Below are positions 32,453-40,339 of a DNA stretch of 45,866 bases, one piece after another. Numbering within the stretch: the first letter of the stretch is position 1; each line of letters opens with the position of its first letter. The notes below the pieces were generated by a model. It searched no databases, had not been told where the DNA came from, and was given only the letters and a program-made list of their open reading frames with translations. The stretch spans positions 1-45,866 of the forward strand of contig NZ_PKUU01000037.1 of NCBI RefSeq assembly GCF_002899675.1. Direction: 5' to 3'. Origin of the DNA: Clostridium sp. chh4-2. GTDB lineage: Bacteria; Bacillota; Clostridia; Lachnospirales; Lachnospiraceae. Made by a program: the position numbers and the translations under genes.

Positions 32453-33202
32453 GTGAGACAGAGAGTACAAAATTTGCTTCGGGGGGTTGTACTGAGTGCG
32501 TTGATGGTAATTTTAGCTTCGGCTCCTGCTTTTTCGGCGGAGCCGGTGCAGCTGGAAGGCGCTGAGAATACGTGGTGGGAAGATGATACCACGGCGGCGT
32601 GGACTTCCGTAAAAAAGGCGAAGCAGTATCAGGTAAGGCTGTATGAGAATGAAGTTTCGGTTGTAAAACTTACGGTGAATACAAACCGGGCGGATTTTAA
32701 AGATTATATGCAGGACGGATACCAGTATTATTTTGAAGTCCGCGCTGTGGCTAAGAATTCGGAACAGAGCTATGTAGAAGACGGGCCATGGGTTTCTTCA
32801 AAAACAGTGGATATGTCGGACCGCGGCGATACGTCCGGAAGATGGCGCAATTATGCAGACGGCAATAAATACCAGATGGAAGACGGCTCTTTGGCGTCTG
32901 ACGGCTGGAAGCTGATATCAGGTTCCTGGTATTACTTTGACGGAAACGGCTATTCGAAAACAGGCTGGCTGGAAGACGGCGGCAGCCGCTATTTCCTTTC
33001 CGAAGACGGCAGAATGACAAAAGGCTGGAGGGAGATCGGCGGTTATTGGTATTATTTCCAGAAGGACGGAGCCATGTCCGTGGGCTGGGTTCAGCCTGAA
33101 CCCGGAAAATGGTATTATATGCAGGAAGACGGCACCATGGCCTCAGATGTGACTGTGGATGGATGTCAGTTGGACGTATCGGGCTTGTGGATGCCTTCAT
33201 AA
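32453..33202 (+). CDS. Secreted cell-wall-binding repeat protein, second of a pair
   Basis: 249 aa from GTG 32453, behind AAGGAGA. Signal peptide to about residue 28 (PAFSAEP), a short fibronectin III-like domain (about 35-120, with YYFEVRAVAKNSEQSY and GPWVSSKTVDM), then about four aromatic wall-binding repeats (GWKLISGSWYYFDGNGYSK...). It has the same layout as the gene before it but shorter, pointing to duplication. Ends at a terminator. Confidence 0.9.
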   Translation: MRQRVQNLLRGVVLSALMVILASAPAFSAEPVQLEGAENTWWEDDTTAAWTSVKKAKQYQVRLYENEVSVVKLTVNTNRADFKDYMQDGYQYYFEVRAVAKNSEQSYVEDGPWVSSKTVDMSDRGDTSGRWRNYADGNKYQMEDGSLASDGWKLISGSWYYFDGNGYSKTGWLEDGGSRYFLSEDGRMTKGWREIGGYWYYFQKDGAMSVGWVQPEPGKWYYMQEDGTMASDVTVDGCQLDVSGLWMPS

Positions 33203-33233
33203 GAAAAATTGAATGAATAAGTGGAAAATTAAG

Positions 33234-33261
33234 GAGAGAACGGCGAAAGTCGTTCTCTTTT
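33234..33261 (+). terminator. Terminator after the cell-wall-binding pair
   Basis: GAGAACG-gcgaaagt-CGTTCTC followed by TTTTG. Short T-tract, so moderate strength. Confidence 0.75.
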
Positions 33262-33263
33262 GC

Positions 33264-33292
33264 TTGACTGTTGTGTTAATATCAACTAAAAT
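33264..33292 (+). promoter_or_regulatory. Promoter of the ecfA1-ecfA2-ecfT-truA operon
   Basis: TTGACT (33264-33269), 17-bp spacer, TAAAAT (33287-33292). Confidence 0.7.
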
Positions 33293-33334
33293 TGAGAAAC
33301 ATAATGGTGAGCAACTTCATGTTAAGAAAAGAGA

Positions 33335-34255
33335 ATGAAAATGGGAATCATAAAAGCCAGTAAATTGATATTCGATTATGTCCGAAGGGACGAAGAAGAA
33401 AATATAGAAGAAGTTAACCGGGCCATAGACAAGCTGAACCTGGAGATTGAAGAAGGCACATTTGTGGCGATTCTTGGTCACAATGGATCGGGAAAGTCCA
33501 CCCTTGCCAAGCAGATCAACGGCATTCTGCTTCCCACCGATGGCACGGTCTGGGTATCCGGCATGGACACCTCAGACGAAAATTCCATCTGGGATGTGAG
33601 AAAAACGGCTGGAATGGTATTCCAGAACCCGGACAATCAGATTATCGGAAATATCGTGGAGGAAGATGTGGGATTCGGCCCGGAAAATATCGGGGTGCCC
33701 ACGGAAGAGATCTGGAAACGGGTGGATGAAAGCTTGGAAGCGGTTGGCATGACCGCATACCGTTTGAAATCACCCAACAAGCTGTCGGGAGGACAGAAAC
33801 AGCGCGTTGCCATCGCAGGGGTGATGGCCATGAAACCTAAGTGCATTGTCTTAGACGAGCCTACAGCCATGCTGGACCCCAACGGCAGAAAAGAAGTGAT
33901 ACGAACGGTCCGGGAACTGAACAGGAGAGAGAAGATCACAGTTCTTCTGATCACTCATTATATGGAAGAAGTTATCCATGCGGACCGGGTGATCGTGATG
34001 GATGAAGGCCGCATTGTGATGGATGGAACGCCTAAGGAAATCTTTTCACGTGTCAGGGAGTTAAAGTCATACCGCCTGGACGTTCCTCAGGTGACGGAAT
34101 TGGCATATGAGCTGAAAGAGGCTGGAATCGATCTGCCCGACGGTATTTTAAGCCGCAGGGAACTTATGAAGTACCTTCTTCCCATAATAAAAGAGAAGTA
34201 TCCGGATCAGGTACATCTGGAAGATGGAGTGAAGAACGATGGCAATAAAGGTTGA
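33335..34255 (+). CDS. ecfA1: ECF transporter ATPase EcfA1
   Basis: 306 aa. Walker A GHNGSGKST at 48-56, Q-loop MVFQNPDNQI, signature LSGGQKQR, Walker B KCIVLDEPT and a switch His in ITHYMEE. With EcfA2 and EcfT it powers uptake of vitamins or metals through separate substrate-binding S proteins, none of which is encoded here. The start at 33335 or 33341 cannot be settled, as the ribosome binding site is weak. Overlaps ecfA2 by 17 nt. Confidence 0.95.
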   Translation: MKMGIIKASKLIFDYVRRDEEENIEEVNRAIDKLNLEIEEGTFVAILGHNGSGKSTLAKQINGILLPTDGTVWVSGMDTSDENSIWDVRKTAGMVFQNPDNQIIGNIVEEDVGFGPENIGVPTEEIWKRVDESLEAVGMTAYRLKSPNKLSGGQKQRVAIAGVMAMKPKCIVLDEPTAMLDPNGRKEVIRTVRELNRREKITVLLITHYMEEVIHADRVIVMDEGRIVMDGTPKEIFSRVRELKSYRLDVPQVTELAYELKEAGIDLPDGILSRRELMKYLLPIIKEKYPDQVHLEDGVKNDGNKG

Positions 34256-35087
34256 AAATCTGAATTATATATACGGCCAGGGTACGGCATTTGAACAGTA
34301 TGCGCTGAAGGATGTGAATTTTGAGATACCCGACGGCCAGTTTGTAGGAATTATAGGGCATACGGGATCGGGAAAATCTACCCTGATCCAGCATTTGAAC
34401 GGGCTGATAAAGCCCACTTCCGGCCATATCTATTATAACGGCCAGGATATTTATCAGGAGGGATACAGCTTAAAACTGCTCAGAAGCAAGGTTGGGCTGG
34501 TATTCCAGTACCCGGAGCATCAGCTGTTTGAGGTTGATGTGTTTTCTGATGTGTGCTACGGGCCTAAGAATCTGGGACTTCCCAAGGAAGAGATTGAGGA
34601 ACGGGCCAAGGAAGCGCTGACGCTTGTGAATCTGGATGAAAGCCTGTGGAAGCAGTCTCCATTTGAATTGTCGGGAGGGCAGAAGCGGCGTGTGGCAATT
34701 GCGGGAGTGATGGCCATGAAGCCTGAGGTTCTGATCCTGGATGAACCGACGGCCGGGCTGGACCCTAAGGGCCGGGATGAGATTCTGGATCAGATTCTGG
34801 AACTCCATGACAAAAAGGGAATGACCATTATTCTGGTTTCTCACAGCATGGAGGACATCGCCAGATATGCGGACCGGCTCATGGTGATGAATCAGGGTGA
34901 GAAGGTTTATGACGGAACCCCTAAGGAAGTTTTTGAACATTATAAAGAGCTGGAGGCCATAGGTTTGGCGGCTCCTCAGATCACTTATATTGTACATGAA
35001 CTGAAAGACCACGGGGTGCCCATTGATAATGATATCACTACGGTGGAAGAAGCAAAAGCGGCGATTCTTCGTCTGCTTGGGAAGTAG
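34239..35087 (+). CDS. ecfA2: ECF transporter ATPase EcfA2
   Basis: 282 aa. Walker A GHTGSGKST at 40-48, Q-loop LVFQYPEHQLFE, signature LSGGQKRR, Walker B EVLILDEPT and His in VSHSMED. The second, non-identical ATPase of the shared ECF module. Starts inside the end of ecfA1. Confidence 0.95.
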   Translation: MAIKVENLNYIYGQGTAFEQYALKDVNFEIPDGQFVGIIGHTGSGKSTLIQHLNGLIKPTSGHIYYNGQDIYQEGYSLKLLRSKVGLVFQYPEHQLFEVDVFSDVCYGPKNLGLPKEEIEERAKEALTLVNLDESLWKQSPFELSGGQKRRVAIAGVMAMKPEVLILDEPTAGLDPKGRDEILDQILELHDKKGMTIILVSHSMEDIARYADRLMVMNQGEKVYDGTPKEVFEHYKELEAIGLAAPQITYIVHELKDHGVPIDNDITTVEEAKAAILRLLGK

Positions 35088-35096
35088 GAGAAAGCA

Positions 35097-35900
35097 ATGA
35101 TCAGAGACATTACATTAGGGCAATACTATCCGGTGGATTCGATGCTGCACAGGCTGGACCCCAGAACCAAACTGTTTGGGACGATGGTATTTATCATATC
35201 CCTTTTTCTGGCAAATAATATATTCACTTACGCTGCAGCGGCTATCTTTATGGCATCTGCAATTAAACTGTCAAACGTGCCGTTCAAGTTTATGGTGCGG
35301 GGATTAAAGGCGGTGATCTTCCTTTTGCTCATCAGCGTCAGCTTTAACCTGTTTTTGACTCCCGGGGAACCCATCGTCTCGTTCTGGATTTTTAAGATAT
35401 CCTGGGAAGGGATCAGAACCGCCGCATTTATGGGGCTGAGACTGATCTTTTTGGTAGTCGGGTCTTCGGTGATGACGCTGACTACGACGCCTAATGAGCT
35501 GACGGACGGGCTGGAAAAGAGTCTGGGATTTTTAAATAAGATTAAAGTTCCGGTGCACGAGGTATCCATGATGATGTCCATCGCTCTTCGTTTTATACCG
35601 ATTCTGATCGAGGAGACGGACAAGATTATGAAAGCCCAGATGGCGAGGGGAGCTGATTTCGAGAGCGGCAATCTGATACAAAAGGCGAAGAACATGGTGC
35701 CGCTTCTGGTGCCGCTGTTTATCTCCGCTTTCCGCCGTGCCACCGATCTGGCTATGGCTATGGAAGCCAGGTGCTACCGGGGCGGCGAAGGGCGGACGAA
35801 GATGAAGCCGTTACATTATAACAGGGCCGACCGTTTTGCATATGTGATCTATGCGGCATATCTGGCGGCGCTTATTGGTCTGCGCAGGGTGGTTTTATGA
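35097..35900 (+). CDS. ecfT: ECF transporter membrane subunit EcfT
   Basis: 267 aa, about five to six membrane helices. Carries the two Ala-Arg-Gly-type coupling motifs that press on the ATPases: QMARGADFESGN and AMEARCYRGGEGRT. Nine bp after ecfA2 with GTAGGAGAA between; its stop overlaps truA as ATGA. Confidence 0.95.
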   Translation: MIRDITLGQYYPVDSMLHRLDPRTKLFGTMVFIISLFLANNIFTYAAAAIFMASAIKLSNVPFKFMVRGLKAVIFLLLISVSFNLFLTPGEPIVSFWIFKISWEGIRTAAFMGLRLIFLVVGSSVMTLTTTPNELTDGLEKSLGFLNKIKVPVHEVSMMMSIALRFIPILIEETDKIMKAQMARGADFESGNLIQKAKNMVPLLVPLFISAFRRATDLAMAMEARCYRGGEGRTKMKPLHYNRADRFAYVIYAAYLAALIGLRRVVL

Positions 35901-37015
35901 AACGTGTGAGAATTATTGTGTCCTATGACGGGACAAATTACTGCGGCTGGCAGCTGCAGCCCAATGGAATAACAATCGAGGAGGTGCTGAATAAGCATCT
36001 CTCAGCGCTTTTAAGGGAAGAAATTACCGTAATCGGGGCCAGCAGGACGGATTCCGGTGTGCACGCCATGGGAAATGTGGCCGTATTCGATACGGAGAAC
36101 CGGATGCCGGCGGATAAGATCTGTTTTGCGCTGAACCAGCGTCTGCCTGAGGACATCCGCATTCAGAAATCAGAAGAAGTTCCGTTAGAATGGCACCCCA
36201 GAAAATGCAACTGTACCAAAACCTATGAATATAAGATTTTAAACCGCAAGATCGATATGCCGGTCAGCCGTCTGTATTCCCATTTCTGCTATTTTCCATT
36301 GGATGTGGAGAAGATGAAGGAAGCGGCCGGGTACATCGTCGGAGAGCATGATTTTAAAAGTTTCTGCACGGTCCGCTCCCAGGCGGAGGAGACGGTGAGA
36401 ACGGTCTACAGCCTGGATCTGGACCGGAGGGATGATATGATCACCATAAGGATCAGCGGCAGCGGTTTCCTCTATAATATGGTAAGAATCATTGCGGGAA
36501 CCCTGATGAAGGTGGGAATGGGCGTTTATCCGCCGGAATATGTGGAAACCATTATCGATGCCAGGGACCGCCAGAAGGCCGGGCCGAAAGTGCCTGCAAA
36601 GGGCCTGACTCTTGTCAGCCTGGAATATGAGACAGAGCTTCCCAAATGGCTGGGTGGAGAGAATAAATTCTGGAGTTTTGCCACTCTGCAGTCTCATATA
36701 AAGGAAGATAAGACCGCATTTTTGCTGATAAAAAGATGTGTGGATGAAGACTTTGCGGGAGTTATAAGAAGGAATATCCATCAGGCGGTCCGCAATGGGG
36801 CGGAAGTAGTCTACGTGGCGGATCTGGAGAAGGACCGGCTGAAAGCAGGGGATGTTTACGGCTTTTATACGATAGAGGAACCTGAGGACTGCCAGAAGCC
36901 GGTATCCATGCTGACGGCAGAGGAACTGGATGAGATATCGGAAATTTGCGGCGGGTCTGCCGGTGGCCCGGGGCTGCAAAACATAGCAAAAAAACTGAAA
37001 AAGTGCGTAAAATAG
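35897..37015 (+). CDS. truA: tRNA pseudouridine synthase TruA with extra C-terminal part
   Basis: 372 aa, against about 245-265 in most TruA. Residues 1-248 are a complete enzyme: SYDGTNYCGWQ, catalytic Asp52 in GASRTDSGVHAMG, and the closing GLTLVSLEYE. It makes pseudouridine at positions 38-40 of tRNA anticodon arms. The 124 residues after it (from PKWLGGENKF) have a separate alpha-beta look (AFLLIKRCVDEDF...AEVVYVADLE) and a Lys-rich tail; I recognise no family. Coupled to ecfT by a 4-base overlap. Confidence 0.95.
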   Translation: MKRVRIIVSYDGTNYCGWQLQPNGITIEEVLNKHLSALLREEITVIGASRTDSGVHAMGNVAVFDTENRMPADKICFALNQRLPEDIRIQKSEEVPLEWHPRKCNCTKTYEYKILNRKIDMPVSRLYSHFCYFPLDVEKMKEAAGYIVGEHDFKSFCTVRSQAEETVRTVYSLDLDRRDDMITIRISGSGFLYNMVRIIAGTLMKVGMGVYPPEYVETIIDARDRQKAGPKVPAKGLTLVSLEYETELPKWLGGENKFWSFATLQSHIKEDKTAFLLIKRCVDEDFAGVIRRNIHQAVRNGAEVVYVADLEKDRLKAGDVYGFYTIEEPEDCQKPVSMLTAEELDEISEICGGSAGGPGLQNIAKKLKKCVK

Positions 37016-37027
37016 GGCAGAAATGGG

Positions 37028-37056
37028 TTGACACACGGGGCAGAGTGTAATATAAT
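37028..37056 (+). promoter_or_regulatory. Promoter of rplM-rpsI
   Basis: Consensus TTGACA (37028-37033), 17-bp spacer, TATAAT (37051-37056); the strongest promoter in the window by sequence. Confidence 0.92.
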
Positions 37057-37060
37057 ATAA

Positions 37061-37164
37061 AACTGTGACGTTAGATTGAAGTGTCTATAGCCAAAGCCCC
37101 GGTGTAAGACATTTTCAGATATAAAGTTAGCAGATAACAGTTGATTTTTATAGGAGGTTAACCA
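37061..37164 (+). promoter_or_regulatory. Candidate L13 leader RNA before rplM
   Basis: About 100 nt of leader. AACTGT (37061-37066) pairs with ACAGTT (37137-37142), and TGTCT (37082-37086) with AGACA (37107-37111) inside. An L13 leader is known upstream of rplM in Firmicutes; position and size fit, but I could not confirm its conserved core. Confidence 0.45.
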
Positions 37165-37599
37165 ATGAAGAGTTTTATGGCTAGTCCAGCAACAATTGAA
37201 AGAAAATGGTACGTAGTTGACGCTACAGGATATACATTAGGACGTTTGGCATCAGAAGTAGCTAAGGTTTTAAGAGGAAAGAATAAACCGATCTTTACAC
37301 CACACATGGACTGCGGCGATTATGTAATCGTTGTTAATGCAGATCAGGTAAAAGTTACAGGTAAGAAGTTAGATCAGAAGATCTATTACAATCACTCAGA
37401 TTACGTTGGTGGTATGAAAGAAACTACTTTACGTGAAATGATGGCTAAAAAGCCGGAAAAAGTTATGGAATTAGCAGTTAAGGGTATGCTTCCAAAGGGA
37501 CCTTTAGGAAGAAGTATGATCACAAAACTTCATGTTTATGCAGGACCAGAGCATGATCAGGCTGCTCAGAAACCAGAAGTTTTAGAAATCAAATTTTAA
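37165..37599 (+). CDS. rplM: Ribosomal protein uL13
   Basis: 144 aa. MKSFMASPATIERKWYVVDATGYTLGRLA start and GMLPKGPLGRSMITKLHVYAG are typical. Early 50S assembly protein. TAGGAGG upstream. Confidence 0.98.
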   Translation: MKSFMASPATIERKWYVVDATGYTLGRLASEVAKVLRGKNKPIFTPHMDCGDYVIVVNADQVKVTGKKLDQKIYYNHSDYVGGMKETTLREMMAKKPEKVMELAVKGMLPKGPLGRSMITKLHVYAGPEHDQAAQKPEVLEIKF

Positions 37600-37627
37600 T
37601 TAAAGGTGCTGAAAGGAGGAAGTAATC

Positions 37628-38020
37628 ATGGCAAATTCAAAATTTTACGGAACAGGCAGAAGAAAAAAATCTATCGCTAGAGTATATTTAGTACCAGGTA
37701 CAGGCAAAATCACAATCAATAAGAGAGACATTGATGAATATCTTGGTCTTGAAACATTAAAGGTTGTAGTTCGTCAGCCGCTTGTTGCTACAGAGACAAA
37801 TGATAAATTCGACGTATTGGTTAATGTTCACGGTGGCGGATTCACCGGACAGGCTGGTGCAATCAGACATGGTATCTCAAGAGCTTTATTACAGGCAGAC
37901 ACAGATTTCCGTCCGATCCTTAAAAAAGCCGGCTATTTAACAAGAGACCCAAGAATGAAAGAAAGAAAGAAATACGGCTTAAAGGCTGCTCGTCGTGCAC
38001 CACAGTTCTCAAAGAGATAA
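37628..38020 (+). CDS. rpsI: Ribosomal protein uS9
   Basis: 130 aa. YGTGRRKKSIARVYLVPGTG start and the C-terminal tail KKYGLKAARRAPQFSKR, which reaches P-site tRNA. AAAGGAGGA upstream, 28 bp after rplM; followed by a terminator. Confidence 0.98.
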   Translation: MANSKFYGTGRRKKSIARVYLVPGTGKITINKRDIDEYLGLETLKVVVRQPLVATETNDKFDVLVNVHGGGFTGQAGAIRHGISRALLQADTDFRPILKKAGYLTRDPRMKERKKYGLKAARRAPQFSKR

Positions 38021-38045
38021 GAAACCGAATATATTTATTATATGG

Positions 38046-38079
38046 AAAACCCACAGACATCAAGTTTGTGGGTTTTTTT
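38046..38079 (+). terminator. Terminator after rpsI
   Basis: AAAACCCACA (38046-38055) pairs with TGTGGGTTTT (38067-38076), with T continuing to 38079. Confidence 0.9.
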
Positions 38080-38095
38080 GTAGAGATAACTGTGG

Positions 38096-38126
38096 TATAC
38101 TTATATTGTCAACAATATGTATTGTT
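38096..38126 (+). promoter_or_regulatory. Extended -10 promoter and palindromic site before the DUF4160 gene
   Basis: TGG-TATACT (-10 at 38096-38101) without a clear -35, then AACAATA-TG-TATTGTT (38111-38126), a near-perfect palindrome at the expected transcript start. The layout fits autoregulation by a small DNA-binding pair, but no factor is proven. Confidence 0.45.
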
Positions 38127-38166
38127 AAGAATATATATTAAAGAATGAAATGAGGAGGAATATTTA

Positions 38167-38427
38167 ATGCCAGAAATATCGTTATTTTATGGAATCAGGG
38201 TGACAATGTATTATGATGATCACAATCCACCGCATTTTCATGCAGAGTATAATGGAAACAAAGCAATAGTGGAAATAGATGGGGTAAGAGTAATAAAAGG
38301 TGCCCTGCCGTCAAAGCAATTAAAGTTAATTTTAGCATGGTGCGTTTTACATCAAGATGAATTGATGCAGAATTGGGAACTATCCAAAGATGGCAAACCA
38401 TTAAACAGAATAAATCCTTTAGTATAG
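38167..38427 (+). CDS. DUF4160 family protein
   Basis: 86 aa. The family motif of an acidic and histidine cluster is clear: MYYDDHNPPHFHAEY near residues 15-29, then a short IVEIDG strand and a helix LKLILAWCVLHQDELMQNW. Genes of this family usually sit beside a DUF2442 gene, as here; function is unknown, and a toxin-antitoxin-like role has only been suggested by such pairing. AGGAGG upstream. AT-rich compared with neighbours. Confidence 0.88.
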   Translation: MPEISLFYGIRVTMYYDDHNPPHFHAEYNGNKAIVEIDGVRVIKGALPSKQLKLILAWCVLHQDELMQNWELSKDGKPLNRINPLV

Positions 38428-38444
38428 TGATGGGAGGTGGTTAT

Positions 38445-38720
38445 ATGTTTCCTAAAGTAGTACAGGTGATACCAATGAAAGATTATTCAGTATATGTATA
38501 TTTTGATGATGGAAAGATAGTTTGTTATGATATGTCTGTCATGGTTGAAAAAGAAGTATTCCGACCATTAAAAGATCTCGATGTTTTTATAGATACCTGT
38601 ACAGTAATGAATGATACTCTTGCATGGGATATCTGCAAAAACCGGGATACTACTATGTGTTTGGATATTGACCCGGATACATTATATGAACTACCGATTG
38701 CAAAGGAAAAGATAGCATAA
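38445..38720 (+). CDS. DUF2442 family protein
   Basis: 91 aa from ATG 38445, behind GGGAGGTGG; the frame is open upstream into the DUF4160 gene but lacks a site. Typical strand-turn pattern (YSVYVYFDDGKIVCYDMS, VFRPLKDLDVF, and the end WDICKNRDTTMCLDIDPDTLYE). Partner of the DUF4160 gene 17 bp upstream. Related DUF2442 proteins have a NadS/helix-turn-helix relative, but no such motif is seen here. Confidence 0.88.
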   Translation: MFPKVVQVIPMKDYSVYVYFDDGKIVCYDMSVMVEKEVFRPLKDLDVFIDTCTVMNDTLAWDICKNRDTTMCLDIDPDTLYELPIAKEKIA

Positions 38721-38841
38721 TATATGCTAAGAAAATGGTCTGTGCATATATAAAAATCTGTAAGCAATTAACACGTAACTGATAAAATGCTGGAAATTGT
38801 CAAGATTCGGACAGGCAGAATTGGTAAAAAGAAAAAGTAGT

Positions 38842-38874
38842 AAACCCCGAAAATTTCGTATTTTCGGGGTTTTT
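38842..38874 (+). terminator. Terminator in the DUF2442-MFS gap
   Basis: AAACCCCGAAAAT pairs with ATTTTCGGGGTTT (perfect), followed by TTA. It lies 120 bp after the DUF2442 stop. Confidence 0.85.
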
Positions 38875-38979
38875 ATAGTTCAAACTTTCACTTGTAAAAT
38901 GCAGCAGAATGGAGTTGCATTTTTTGCGTATACCATAAGGGAATTTTTTTATAAAGTAAAAAGCCCTTTTATTAAAACC

Positions 38980-39008
38980 TTGTTTAAAGGGAAACAATCG
39001 GATATAAT
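38980..39008 (+). promoter_or_regulatory. Promoter for the MFS gene
   Basis: TTGTTT (38980-38985), 17-bp spacer, TATAAT (39003-39008). Confidence 0.7.
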
Positions 39009-39074
39009 GAGAGGAAACAGGCGTCCCGGCATTCAGGGAGTCCGGCGGTTAAAAAATGTAAAGGAAGTATTCGT

Positions 39075-40268
39075 ATGAAGTACCGTACCCGTTTTCGCTG
39101 TTTCTTTTTAATACTTATCTTATTTAATCTGGCTGCCAATTTTGCTCATCCGGTGACCCCTACTCTTATTAAAAATTTAAATCTTCACGATTATATGTTT
39201 GGTGCGGCGCTGGCGGCTATGCTGTTCACCAATTTTTTGCTGTCTCCGTTTTGGGGGAAAATTAATACGTATGTGTCTTCTAAAGTTTCCATGCTGGTCT
39301 GCTGCTGCGGCTATGGGGCCGCACAAGTATTTTTTGCGGTTTCCGTTACGGAACCTCAGATTTTGGCTGCCAGGCTGTTTGCAGGTATTTTTACGGGAGG
39401 GGTATTTACAAGCTTTTTAACCTATGTGGTAAATACGTCGTCCGATGAGGACCGGGGGCGCCATCTGGCTATCTGCGCTACGATACAGAGCGTGGCAAGC
39501 GCGTTTGGGTATATGATCGGCGGGTTTTTAGGGGAGATTTCCGTGATGGTTACGTTTATGATCCAGGCCGCGGTTTTATCGGGCTGCGGGATTCTGTTTT
39601 TATTGATCTGTGTTCCGGATGTGGATATGGATTTAAGAAAGATATCCCTGCCCCAGCTGGCAAAAGAGGCGAATCCGCTGAATGCGATTCTGGACGGCCG
39701 CAAATTCATGTGTGCGGCGTTTGTGATGCTGTTTGCGGTGAATGTTCTGATGAACATCGGATTTACATCCTTTGACCAGGCGTTTAACTATTATCTGAAG
39801 GATGTTCTGGGACTGACCTCTTCCTACAACGGAATGATTAAAGCGGTTGTGGGCCTGGTTTCTTTTGTCTCCAATATGACGCTGTGTATCTGGATCATGA
39901 ATAAGAAACATGTGAATCAGATTGTGGTTCTGGTAATTCTTGTATGCGCTCTGGGATCTTTGGGAGCCATTGTTTCGGTGAAGATTCCGCTGATGATCGG
40001 GTTCAGCATTCTTTTGTATGCGGCTAATTTTGTCAGCGTTCCTCTGATACAGAATCTGGTGGCGAACCAGGCGGAACAGGGGCAGCAGAACCTGGTGATG
40101 GGATTTTATAATGCTACGAAAAATATAGGGGGAATGGTGGGTTCCCTGACGGCCGGATTCATCTATTCGGTGGATGCAAAACTGCCTTTTCTATGCACGC
40201 TGGCGGTATTCGGCGCCGCGGCTTTGGTGATGGAAATCTTTGCAAAATACAGGAAGCCGGGAATTTAA
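39075..40268 (+). CDS. Major facilitator superfamily transporter
   Basis: 397 aa with about twelve membrane helices. The loop after helix 2 (SPFWGKINTYVSSK) and the repeated loop pattern match drug/sugar efflux members of the superfamily; ARLFAGIFTGGVFTSFLTYV resembles motif C. The substrate is unknown. Ribosome binding site AAGGAAG is near 39061. It ends 71 bp before the restriction enzyme gene, which has its own promoter. Confidence 0.9.
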   Translation: MKYRTRFRCFFLILILFNLAANFAHPVTPTLIKNLNLHDYMFGAALAAMLFTNFLLSPFWGKINTYVSSKVSMLVCCCGYGAAQVFFAVSVTEPQILAARLFAGIFTGGVFTSFLTYVVNTSSDEDRGRHLAICATIQSVASAFGYMIGGFLGEISVMVTFMIQAAVLSGCGILFLLICVPDVDMDLRKISLPQLAKEANPLNAILDGRKFMCAAFVMLFAVNVLMNIGFTSFDQAFNYYLKDVLGLTSSYNGMIKAVVGLVSFVSNMTLCIWIMNKKHVNQIVVLVILVCALGSLGAIVSVKIPLMIGFSILLYAANFVSVPLIQNLVANQAEQGQQNLVMGFYNATKNIGGMVGSLTAGFIYSVDAKLPFLCTLAVFGAAALVMEIFAKYRKPGI

Positions 40269-40271
40269 ACA

Positions 40272-40300
40272 CTGACAGATATGGATTTGGATGATATAAT
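40272..40300 (+). promoter_or_regulatory. Promoter for the Type IIG-like gene
   Basis: CTGACA (40272-40277), 17-bp spacer, TGA-TATAAT (TATAAT 40295-40300), extended -10. Confidence 0.8.
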
Positions 40301-40339
40301 AAGGGGTATGTATTTTTACAGCGTGAAAGGAAATGATGG

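Larger units (their letters stand above)
38721..39074 (+). other. 354-bp gap between DUF2442 and MFS genes
   Basis: AT-rich. Holds a clear terminator (38842-38874) and a promoter for the next gene (38980-39008), listed separately. A small open frame crossing both signals is not credible as a gene. Nothing else recognised. Confidence 0.6.

Noticed and set aside
33335..35900. Cobalt-specific transporter (cbiMNQO)
   Set aside because: No cbiM or cbiN is present; the two different ATPases and position next to truA indicate the shared ECF module.
38797..39078. 93-codon open frame before the MFS gene
   Set aside because: It spans a clear terminator and a promoter and has no ribosome binding site.
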